A DNA stretch of 42,668 nucleotides from the IMG/VR virus record IMGVR_UViG_3300029319_000122, positions 1 to 42,668 of that record; one strand, given 5' to 3'. The notes below the pieces were generated by a model. It worked only from the letters and a program-made list of their open reading frames with translations, searched no databases and had not been told where the DNA came from. The DNA comes from a virus. Made by a program: the position numbers and the translations under genes. Below, piece by piece: positions 10,401 through 17,464 of the stretch. Every line of letters begins with the position of its first letter. The stretch's first letter is position 1.

Positions 10401-13400
10401 TTATGGAAACACCTCACCAGACATATTATATTACAATTTAGAAAAAACAGGAACAATTAGCACAACTGATACAGAAGTTAAAAATTATTCCAAAATATCT
10501 TTTATTGATAGTGTTTACAATAAATCCTTTAATATTTTTAATGTAAATAGTAACAATTTTCAAATATTTTTAAATGCTGTTCCAGAAAAATTATCTTATA
10601 ATTCTAGTGAGTGTGATGTATTAAAATATAGCACTAATTCAAAAACGGCAAAAGGATCAATTGAAAATGTTAAAATAGTTTCTGGAGGATCAAATTATAA
10701 GAAACTTCCTAATTTTGTAGGAATTGAGAAAAACTCTTTAGGAAAAGATGCGGTAGTTGTACCAACTTCAAATTTAATTGGAAATGTTAATAGTGTTAGA
10801 ATTATAAATGAAGGATTCGAATATTCTTCTGATCAAACTTTAAAACCAGAAAGTCTTATCTCTCCAAGTATTAATATTATTAATACTGAAACTCTTGGTA
10901 TTGTTAGTGTTACTAATGGTGGATCAAATTATATTCAAGCACCTGATATTATTATAGTTAATACTGATACTGGTAAAGAAATAAAAAGTGGATTTTTAGA
11001 ACCTGTGATGTTGGAAAATAGTATTTTATCTGTAAATATCACTGAACTCCCAATTGGTTTACCTTCAAAGACAGTAACTTTGAGAACAATTAATAATACT
11101 AATGGAATTGTAATAACAGATGTAAAATCAAACGGTTCAGGAATTTTTACGTGTAGAATAGCTACACCTACTCCTGCATTTCCTATAGATCCATTTTCTG
11201 TTGGAGACAAGGTGTTTATTGAAGGTATTGAAAAATATGAATCTTCTGGATCTGGATTTAATTCAAAAGATTATGGATATAAACTCTTAAATGTTGTATC
11301 ATTTGATCCTAACGTAAATAATCAAGCAGAGGTTGGAATAAGTGTAACTGAATTTGGTTCTACAAATACAGGAATTGCTGTAACGGAGGTAAAAACCTTT
11401 TCAACTATTATTAATGAATCAGATTATCCATCTTTTTTAGTTTCTCAAAACCAATCAATATTCAATCTTGGAGAAAAGTTAATAGTAAACAATATTCCAA
11501 GTAATTTTACTATTAGTCGTGTAGATGTTGGAAAGTTAAAAGTTTTTGGAAAAGATGAATTAAAAGTAGGTGATAAATTACTTGGACAAAACTCTGGAAG
11601 TCAATGTGAAATATCTAAAATAACTAAAAATGAAGGAAAATTTAAAACTAATTTTTCTATACTTAAAAATTTAAATTGGAATGATAATATTGGAAAATTA
11701 GATGAAGATTTTCAAGTTGTTGCTAATAATGATTACTATCAAAATATGTCATACTCCATTCAAAGTCCTATTGAGTGGCAAACTTTAAGAACACAAGTTA
11801 ATAATATTCTTCATACAAGTGGTATGAAGAATTTTGCTGATACCGAAGTATTATCGTCTGCTTCTGTGGGAATTGGATCAACATCTGATGTGAATTTAAT
11901 TGTAGATTTGATTAGTGAAAAAAGAGTGGATGAAGTTAAAGATATTGATCTTGTAAGAGATGTTGATGTCGTTGGTAATAATTCCAGATTTATACAATTT
12001 AAAAATATAAGATTATCTGATTTTATTAAGTGTAATACAAATGATGTTTTAGTAATAGATAATATAAGTGACAGATTTTCAAATTTTCAAGGAACTTTTA
12101 ACAAACACATTGATATAATTAATTTTAATAATATAACTGAATTATTTGATGATCTTATAGTAATTACAAAAAGCACAGCAACTTCTGGAATTTTTGATAA
12201 AATTCAATTATCAAATTTACTTTTATTGGGTAATGGATCTAAAAATATTTTAGTAGAAAAATCAGATTTAATTAATTCAGGAGATGGATTTGTCAATTCT
12301 GAAAGTAATAATTTTGTTGATTTTAATTTAATTAATAATAATTTAAGATTTACACCCAATACAGATTTGGATTTGACAAATGATAGAGATTATGATTTAA
12401 AAATATTTTCATCTAAATTTAATACAAACTTAGTTGGAGTTGGAACATCTTCAATTGGACCGATAGATTTAAGTTCTCGTATTCAGACATGTGCAACTGG
12501 GATTACGACTAATATAATTTCTGTTCCTACAAACAATTTTGAGTCTTTATATGCAACAATACACGTAATTGATACGATTACAAATGAAATGAATTTGGTT
12601 GAAAGTTTTATATCTCATTCTGGCACAAATACTTTCCTCTCAGAAGCATATTTCAATACTGAGGGTGGTGCTTTATCTTTAAATCAGTTAGGAATTGTTA
12701 CATCAAGCATATCTAATAATAATTTAGTATTAGGATTTGAAAATAATGGTTCGAATACTTTAAAACTTAAAACTAGAATTATAGGTATAGGGACAATTGG
12801 TGTTTCTGATGCAACTTATAGATTTACGTCAACTGGACAAATATCTGGTAGTGAAAGGTCATCACTTTATTCTGGAGTATCTACGAGTAACATAGGAATA
12901 TCAACATTAGTCAACTTAGATTCAAGTTTATTCAACGCAGTTAAATCAATCGTTGAAGTTAGTATTGGATCTTCAAAAGCTATTCATGAGGTACTATCTA
13001 TTCATGATGGTATGAACGCATATGCACAACAATCTGGATCTTTATCAGTTACGAAAGATAGTGCAACGGAGTATGATCCATCTTCAGGATTAGGAACTTT
13101 TGGAGCAACACTTTCAGGATCTAATTATAAACTTATATTTCATCCAGATAATTTATCTGGAATTTCAACTGTTGTATCATTAAATCATTGTTTTTATATT
13201 AAAACTGATACGGAAAACACTCCCGAAGATTTAAATTATGGTGTCATCACTGAAAATAATTCAACTCAATCATACAATTCAATATCTGGAAATCGAATCA
13301 ATAGAACACAATTTACTCTTAAAAATAATTCAACACCAATTTTTGGAAAAGTGTTTAATCCATCAGATACAACAGGTAAATTTATATCATCAACTGGTCA

Positions 13401-16400
13401 ATTTAATATAGATAATCATTTCTTCAGAGAAAATGAAGAATTGGTTTACAAACCAGCATCCACATTTATCGGTATTGGTTCCATACCTATACAATTTAAA
13501 AATGGTTCCATAATTGATGAATTACCAACTACAGTTTTTGCAAAGAGTGTTACAAGCAATTCATTCTTTATATCAACCACAAGAGCAGGAACTGCTGTTA
13601 CATTTGTAAGTTTAGGTGAAGGAAATGCTCATGAACTAAACATGGCAAAGGCAAATGAAAAAACTTTAATAACAGTAGATGATGTAGCTCAATATCCGTT
13701 AATAAGAGCTGATGTAACACATACTTTAGATAGCAACATAGGGTCTCAAGTTGGGTTAACAACAACCATCATCCATTTGAGTGGAATATCTACAATTTCA
13801 TCTGAGGATGTTTTAAAAATAAATGATGAGTTTATGAAAGTTGTAAACGTTGGATTTGCTACAACAGGATTTGGTCCCGTTGGTTCATCAGGAACCTTCA
13901 ATTCAGTTGAAGTTCAAAGGTCTTTTGTTGGCACATCGGCAACCACACATAATGACGGAACAACAGTTAACTTATTCAGAGGATCTTATAATATCTCTGG
14001 TAGAGATATATTCTTCACTCAAGCTCCCAGAGGAAATCCTGCAAACCTTAAAACTGAAAATAATTTAAATTTTGCAACTTCTAATTTTAATGGAAGAGTA
14101 TATTTAAGAAACGATTACAGTTCAAATGTCATCTATGATGATATATCAAACCAGTTCACAGGAAATAAATCTGATTTTATTTTAAAACTTAATGGGTCAG
14201 ATAAAGTAGGATTAGGAACAACTGGAGGAAGTGGAGTATTATTTATTAATGGAATATTCCAATCACCATCAACTGAATTTAATCCAAACCAAAACTACAT
14301 AATCACAGACAATGCCACTGGTGGTGCGGGAGGAGCAAATATCATTAATGTTGGATCAGGATATACTGCATCTGATGGTTCTGCCAACGGGACACGATTA
14401 AATGTTAATACAACTGGTGGAAGTGGAACAAGTCTCACAGTTGATATAACAGTTACTGATGGTGTGGTAAGTTTAGTTGGAATTAGTACCGTTGGCACAG
14501 GTTACAAAGTTTCAGATGAGATTACAATTACTCGTCCTGGTGGAGGAGACGCAAAATTTATAATCCCTTCCATTACGAATGCGGTTGGAGTATCTACCCT
14601 AACATTTACAGGAATTACATCAAGTAATGGATCCACCTTTACCTCAAATAATATTAATACAAATGAACTACCTAGAGGTGGTGTACCAATTTCGATTGGA
14701 AACACAGTTAATGGATTAGGATATGCTCCTCTTGTGGGTGCAAATGTTAAACCTCTCTTTAACGCTGGTGGTCAAATTACAAGTATAGTTGGAGTTGCTT
14801 ACAGTGGATCTGATTTGGGTATTCAAACTGCTGCATATAATAATGTAACTGGAATCATAACGTTTACAACTGTTAATGAACATAAATTTAGAGATTCAAA
14901 TGATTTTGTCTTGATTGATAATATGGTTTTTGATCCTCCATTACCAGGTGGTTTCATAAGAAGTAATGAATATGAAGTTGTTTCAATAGCTGCTACAAAT
15001 GTTTTCGGTGTAAGCATCGGGTCAAGCACAGTATCTAATGTGTATCAAGGTTCTGGTAACTTATATCCATTCTTCCCCAATTTAACTTTTGGATCAGGAT
15101 ATAACGGTCTCTCACCAATTGGAGTTGCAGTGACTGACTTGGGATACGAACATCGTTTTGTATCTGCAAATACAGATGCGATTTTTGTAATGCCTGGAGT
15201 GTCACTCACACCTACAAACGCAGTATACAATCCTGTTACAGGTGAATTACAATTGACTGTTCCAAATCATGGGTTAACTGGTGGTGTTGTTTTATTACAG
15301 GATCGTAGTATATTTTTCACATGTTCAAGGGATGATTTTAGAACTGTTCATCCCTACCCAAGACCAACAGATCCAGCATCAGGACAAAATTTAGCAGTCA
15401 CAAAAATTACTGATGATATATTCAGTGTGAATGTTGGAGTCAATGTTGGTTCTGGTGCACAGGTAACTGCCACTGCAGGTGTTGGAGGAACAGCAATATT
15501 CTCAGTCGTAGGAATTGGGACAAGTTATAAAGATCCGCAGATATTTGTTTCTCAACCATCATATTCCAATCTATCAGTTAGAGGAGTATCACGACTTGGA
15601 ATTGGTTTAACAACCGATACAGGAACTGGTTTAAGAGTAAATGCAATCGTTAAACCAGTCACAGGAATCGGATCAACTTTATTTGAGGTATCTGAATATG
15701 AAATAATAGATAAAGGGTTTGGATACAAGAAAGGTGATGTTGTAGAGGCTGTTGGATTAGTTACTTCAAAAGACATGCCTAGTCTTGTTGAGAGATCAAC
15801 ATTAACTATTAATGAAGTATTTAATGATTCATTTGCACTCTGGCAATTTGGTGACTTTGATTATATTGACTCAATTAAAACGCAACAAGATGGTGTTGAA
15901 ACTAATTTCCCACTACAGTTAAATAATCAATTGGTTAGTGTTGAAACTAGTGATAATTTACTTGAGAATGTTGATATTGAAAACATATTTTTAGTTATTG
16001 TAAATGGTGTGATTCAAAAACCAAAAATATCATATAGTATTGTTGGAGGAACTATTATTAGTTTTGTAGAACCACCAATACCAGAAGATGATATTACAAT
16101 ATTATTCTACAGAGGAACTGCTGAACAAGATTCAAAGGTTAATCTTGCACAAAAATTAATCATAGAGGAGGGAGACAAAGTTCAAATAACACAAGGTTCA
16201 GGAGTTGTAGAGCAGAATGAAAGAACAGTGTTTAGTTTAAACACCTCTAAAAAATTAGAGACTAACGCATATGTAGGTGATGGAATTAGTGAAAGTGTTG
16301 ATAGACCTCTCAATCTTATCAAACAAAAAGAAGATAAGATTATTAATAAATCATTAGTTTCAAAGAAAAGATCAAGCATTGAACCAAGAATTACACCAGT

Positions 16401-17421
16401 GGCAAAAATTATAAGTGATATTGTTCCAACTGGTTCGGGAGGAGCAAGAGTTTTATTTGTTGATAATGCACAATTATTCGAATATGAATTAACCACTCCT
16501 GATGTAAGTAATCAGGCAATGAATTTATCAATTAATTTAAAAGAACAATTTGATTCTGTGAATGCATCAGCAACTGCAAATGTATCAATTGCAGGAACTG
16601 TTTCATCAATATCAATTGGAATTGCTGGAACAGGATACGATTCTGCACCAACTGTTAAATTATCAGCACCACCATCAATTAGTGTTGGTGTAGGAACAAC
16701 GGCAACAGCAGAGGCAACCATCGGTACTGGTGGAACTGTCACTGCAATAAATATCACAAATCCTGGTCTAGGATATACTATCGCACCAAAAGTGCTGATA
16801 TCAAGTCCCATAGACTACCCCACTACTATTGAAAATCTTACAACAGAGGCTGGTGGTTCCTTAAATATTAGACACAGTTATGGTGTAATAACAGGAATTG
16901 GAACAACTATTTCAAATAATCTTAGACATTCCAATAAATTAGGAATTAAATTTGAACTCTATAAAGATCCTAGTCTAAATGATTTTGCTCCTGTATTTTA
17001 TAGAGATGATGGAACTGATGATAGACCAGTTAACATCTTTGATACTCGTGTTGGAACAGGAGTCACATCAATTTCTCAAAGTGGATTTGATAGTGATGTT
17101 ATTGCCTTTGGAGAATCTTTCTTAGATAACGTGTATGAAATAGCAGGTTTTTCTTACTCTGGTTCTGTTGGAGTACTTACATGTTTAATTAAATCCGATA
17201 CTGATACCACAGGTCTTACATCAACAGGAACTCAATTTCAACCAGTCGGTAAATTCTCTCTTGGTCGAATTGGAAATATTAAAAGATCTTCAAATCTAGC
17301 TATTGGAGTAACTGGATTTACTGTCGGATCAACCACTGGTTTGAGCACATTCCCAACAATAAAAAGGACTGGAGGAGCAGATACTTTTGAACAAAGTGGT
17401 GCAATTCAACCAGAAGATTGA
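4468..17421 (+). CDS. giant baseplate/tail protein in the gp7 position (4317 aa)
   Basis: A single uninterrupted frame of 4317 codons fills nearly a third of the window. Residues about 1-260 hold a helical segment around GTEESFRILFNVLYG (about 205-220) that recalls P2 gpI/T4 gp7-type wedge proteins. With its place between gp6 and gp8, this suggests it supplies the gp7 wedge function (inference). The rest is a mosaic of beta-rich modules: G-S-G-Y repeats, about ten FCCH-like repeats, RG-x-x-GT...H modules, a YHYH-like domain at about 1270-1385, a segment YYQNMSYSIQSPIEWQ near 2425, and two 'NG-hh-Q-P' fibre-type motifs. No signal peptide or membrane helix is seen. It overlaps gp6 by 4 nt. Base composition rises sharply after about 13.6 kb. 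It may form peripheral baseplate or fibre-like structures contacting the host, which is unproven. Confidence 0.85.
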   Translation: MIETGIVSKVKIQDVLSNQLPNFIRDESPSTIDFLKQYYVSQEYQGGPSDISDNLDQYLNINNLTPEVIVDSSTTVGITTIGDKIINVTSTKGFPNQYGLLKIDDEIITYTGITKNSFTGCKRGFSGITSYHADTNKEDLVFSSSSAAEHQNLSTVKNLSSLFLKEFYKKFKSTFLPGLEEIDFQSNLDVGTFIGEARSLYQTKGTEESFRILFNVLYGITPKLINLEERLIKPSSANYVRRRVCVAELIEGNPIKLKGQSLLKGLAGQTLFRSDLDLDINAAISDIEPFERSGSGLSGITTYYKIGLFVGYDETSDIAGDFVIVPNTKSLETVSAGSNIISVDSTIGFGVTGTLISGSNVINYTDKTVNQFLGCTATNAGSFNDSIEPTANIRSNITYFGFEDGDLDKKVVLRLTGVLSEFEQDGSLDVEEGEMISVRSIGDKVENPPVDNSFKQIFCNSWIYNTSSSYFIDLGDNPSSDPFNLSSKTDRSSLKVGDFVEIVERDSNKIIDTGDAFVSVINDNNVTLGSGDFSKLGIGTDYKLRKKLNKANSSGAPIEFGNDVIISDVQNVYLESEHAYVTSNSLPSFVNKGINNSSKFSKQINIDVDQISLNLTDPNANTNSLSGDTGDETDFSTITFNTDVPFNTGDKVFYTYSNGNSLVGLDTGIYFINKVGDKSIKLYGSPSGIADGKNITFSRGENSGILNFILFSQRSGQIGAQKLVKKFPLTQNLSNGSDDPTPIGEVGMLKNGVEILNYKSEDKMFFGPLTEVSVLNEGENFDVINPPVISISPGIGENALVQPVISGKIEDVFIGNQTFDIDKIISIGVTGGNGSGCILEPVIGTRYREEFFNAKSTKSGGGISTVTVGNPTSRIVFNKNHNFKTSEPIIYDSNLNPEIIIGFGTNTLVSQSVYYPKVLSSNTIELYESLSDLSSGIGTVRLSGNSSGNHIFKVGLRNTLLDVNVIDGGMNYTNRNLYVKPSGISTSNNKINFVNHGFSHGDLINYSTKIGLGSDIPQTISGLSTSLSYYVLKDDNNSFRLANAGIGGTIISNFQRNKNVSLGSTGTGFQSFAYPEIKVIVNFNSVGVGTSPIVQTIDAIPKVRGSIKQAYLYEPGKGYGSTIINNHKKPIITIKNGKQGSIKPVIINGKIDSVIINFVGQEYFSSPDLEVIDPTGLGAGAKLRPIIENGKIVDVEIVNEGIGYSKDTSINVKSAGQNVFFDSNVRALTLNKHRSKLDASDNVRNEYQFLEESDNKLKYSFIGYPISLLGDSDLIGWAYDGNPIYGPLGNNDPQQLSPLETRLKSGYVKDFNNIEDRPDVTIFKEGFFVEDFKYDGSGDLDEHNGRFEVTKEFPNGVYAYHATIDDQNKPQFPYFIGNTFRSKPISFNFNNNLQTNFDFISNNLIRNTFPYKVADDFAENDFIVETNEIQNQKIEINSISSGSVTGLDIISGGSNYKVNEFLKFDSENTGGDGFISAVSKVLGKTIQLIDTTIEKNNNSVITWSENKINIFTNPHHNFKNNDIVKVSGISSDISLLNNSFKVGVTTFTTTTISTITASPSAGFTTEIFVSDIPSIVSVGSSITIGTETLKILNIYKNLNILTIQRGSFGTVHPKGSIVNYLTNKFTISKSISEFNSKVNQKVFFNPAQSIGVGVNDGDVGEVSFSFAGKDIKRNIPVKQIFIENHPFKTNQKIKFTKPDSSPQISISTETASSLFNLPSAPEYLYVVNKTPNTIGIKTGIGNNFNEVYFRNINSADSDLYQFETDFDQITGNVESIKTIVTTTESHELQNEDEISLSLKSNLSTGIGQSTSVNVSRDSVTGNILINRVGFNSESINISTNTITIQNHGLKTGDKVKYESDLLPEGLENKNYFVYKIDDNNIKLCETNIDVFKNIPNITSIGSTGGVSQFISLINPEIRSVKNNNLVFDLSNSSLTGYEFKIYYDQEFKNNFVSSGESAVFNISTSGSNGSVGAALTIGYGNTSPDILYYNLEKTGTISTTDTEVKNYSKISFIDSVYNKSFNIFNVNSNNFQIFLNAVPEKLSYNSSECDVLKYSTNSKTAKGSIENVKIVSGGSNYKKLPNFVGIEKNSLGKDAVVVPTSNLIGNVNSVRIINEGFEYSSDQTLKPESLISPSINIINTETLGIVSVTNGGSNYIQAPDIIIVNTDTGKEIKSGFLEPVMLENSILSVNITELPIGLPSKTVTLRTINNTNGIVITDVKSNGSGIFTCRIATPTPAFPIDPFSVGDKVFIEGIEKYESSGSGFNSKDYGYKLLNVVSFDPNVNNQAEVGISVTEFGSTNTGIAVTEVKTFSTIINESDYPSFLVSQNQSIFNLGEKLIVNNIPSNFTISRVDVGKLKVFGKDELKVGDKLLGQNSGSQCEISKITKNEGKFKTNFSILKNLNWNDNIGKLDEDFQVVANNDYYQNMSYSIQSPIEWQTLRTQVNNILHTSGMKNFADTEVLSSASVGIGSTSDVNLIVDLISEKRVDEVKDIDLVRDVDVVGNNSRFIQFKNIRLSDFIKCNTNDVLVIDNISDRFSNFQGTFNKHIDIINFNNITELFDDLIVITKSTATSGIFDKIQLSNLLLLGNGSKNILVEKSDLINSGDGFVNSESNNFVDFNLINNNLRFTPNTDLDLTNDRDYDLKIFSSKFNTNLVGVGTSSIGPIDLSSRIQTCATGITTNIISVPTNNFESLYATIHVIDTITNEMNLVESFISHSGTNTFLSEAYFNTEGGALSLNQLGIVTSSISNNNLVLGFENNGSNTLKLKTRIIGIGTIGVSDATYRFTSTGQISGSERSSLYSGVSTSNIGISTLVNLDSSLFNAVKSIVEVSIGSSKAIHEVLSIHDGMNAYAQQSGSLSVTKDSATEYDPSSGLGTFGATLSGSNYKLIFHPDNLSGISTVVSLNHCFYIKTDTENTPEDLNYGVITENNSTQSYNSISGNRINRTQFTLKNNSTPIFGKVFNPSDTTGKFISSTGQFNIDNHFFRENEELVYKPASTFIGIGSIPIQFKNGSIIDELPTTVFAKSVTSNSFFISTTRAGTAVTFVSLGEGNAHELNMAKANEKTLITVDDVAQYPLIRADVTHTLDSNIGSQVGLTTTIIHLSGISTISSEDVLKINDEFMKVVNVGFATTGFGPVGSSGTFNSVEVQRSFVGTSATTHNDGTTVNLFRGSYNISGRDIFFTQAPRGNPANLKTENNLNFATSNFNGRVYLRNDYSSNVIYDDISNQFTGNKSDFILKLNGSDKVGLGTTGGSGVLFINGIFQSPSTEFNPNQNYIITDNATGGAGGANIINVGSGYTASDGSANGTRLNVNTTGGSGTSLTVDITVTDGVVSLVGISTVGTGYKVSDEITITRPGGGDAKFIIPSITNAVGVSTLTFTGITSSNGSTFTSNNINTNELPRGGVPISIGNTVNGLGYAPLVGANVKPLFNAGGQITSIVGVAYSGSDLGIQTAAYNNVTGIITFTTVNEHKFRDSNDFVLIDNMVFDPPLPGGFIRSNEYEVVSIAATNVFGVSIGSSTVSNVYQGSGNLYPFFPNLTFGSGYNGLSPIGVAVTDLGYEHRFVSANTDAIFVMPGVSLTPTNAVYNPVTGELQLTVPNHGLTGGVVLLQDRSIFFTCSRDDFRTVHPYPRPTDPASGQNLAVTKITDDIFSVNVGVNVGSGAQVTATAGVGGTAIFSVVGIGTSYKDPQIFVSQPSYSNLSVRGVSRLGIGLTTDTGTGLRVNAIVKPVTGIGSTLFEVSEYEIIDKGFGYKKGDVVEAVGLVTSKDMPSLVERSTLTINEVFNDSFALWQFGDFDYIDSIKTQQDGVETNFPLQLNNQLVSVETSDNLLENVDIENIFLVIVNGVIQKPKISYSIVGGTIISFVEPPIPEDDITILFYRGTAEQDSKVNLAQKLIIEEGDKVQITQGSGVVEQNERTVFSLNTSKKLETNAYVGDGISESVDRPLNLIKQKEDKIINKSLVSKKRSSIEPRITPVAKIISDIVPTGSGGARVLFVDNAQLFEYELTTPDVSNQAMNLSINLKEQFDSVNASATANVSIAGTVSSISIGIAGTGYDSAPTVKLSAPPSISVGVGTTATAEATIGTGGTVTAINITNPGLGYTIAPKVLISSPIDYPTTIENLTTEAGGSLNIRHSYGVITGIGTTISNNLRHSNKLGIKFELYKDPSLNDFAPVFYRDDGTDDRPVNIFDTRVGTGVTSISQSGFDSDVIAFGESFLDNVYEIAGFSYSGSVGVLTCLIKSDTDTTGLTSTGTQFQPVGKFSLGRIGNIKRSSNLAIGVTGFTVGSTTGLSTFPTIKRTGGADTFEQSGAIQPED
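4771..4875 (+). repeat. RG-x-x-GT...H module, copy 1
   Basis: The residues run IDDEIITYTGI, then CKRGFSGITSYHAD. This 30-40 residue pattern (an I-D-x-E strand, a variable loop, R-G-x-x-G-T, then H) is common in phage tail proteins. Related copies in this window are near 9211-9320, 13810-13971 and 25356-25482, the last in a different gene. A degenerate copy lies around 5520-5600. Confidence 0.6.
6393..15440 (+). repeat. FCCH-like repeats in the giant protein
   Basis: About ten segments share the pattern N/H-x-h-x-x-G-D-x-h-x-Y ... Y-x-V-x-x-h-x-x-N-x-h-x-L, as in the FCCH-like repeat found in many phage tail proteins. Copies begin near 6393, 7105, 7450, 9010, 9516, 9820, 10003, 13414, 14878 and 15265. 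The clearest is NHGLKTGDKVKYESD at 10003 with YFVYKIDDNNIKLCE. They alternate with other modules rather than forming a clean tandem array. The degenerate ones (9010, 9820, 14878) are weaker calls. Confidence 0.55.
6781..16810 (+). repeat. G-S-G-Y beta-repeat family in the giant protein
   Basis: Units of about 35-50 residues follow the pattern h-x-h-x-x-x-G-x-G-Y-x-x-x-P-x-h-x-h, often followed by a Gly-rich 'GxGA' turn and an 'I-x-x-G-x-I/V-x-x-V-x-I' pair of strands. Clusters lie near 6781-6910, 7786-8106, 8788-8925, 10651-11040, 14335-14590 and 16600-16810. A clear unit is IGIAGTGYDSAPTVKLSAP, followed by INITNPGLGYTIAPKVLIS. The same family appears in gp8, the DUF4815-type protein and gp14. 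Confidence 0.7.
8270..8610 (+). other. YHYH-like domain inside the giant protein
   Basis: Residues about 1270-1385 contain WAYDGNPIYGPLG, then LDEHNGRFEVTKEFPNGVYA, YHATID and FPYFIG. This is the order of motifs in YHYH domains. Here the name-giving motif is YAYH rather than YHYH, so one histidine is replaced by alanine. The domain is found in secreted and phage structural proteins; its biochemical role is unclear. Confidence 0.7.
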
Positions 17422-17439
17422 TTAACTTATAAAATGTTG

Positions 17440-17447
17440 TATAAATA
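17440..17447 (+). promoter_or_regulatory. T4-like late promoter for gp8
   Basis: A perfect TATAAATA lies in the 43-nt gap between the giant gene and gp8, 17 nt before ATG 17465. Spacing is the same as at gp25. No Shine-Dalgarno sequence is visible between the box and the start. Confidence 0.7.
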
Positions 17448-17464
17448 TCTAAAAAACTATTAAT

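Noticed and set aside
14295-16811. A series of antisense frames of 61-104 codons opposite the end of the giant gene, and similar ones at 23673-25032
   Set aside because: They lie wholly opposite well-supported coding sequence, give Pro/Val-rich or Leu/Cys-rich products with no recognisable domain, and arise from repeat-biased codon use on the + strand.
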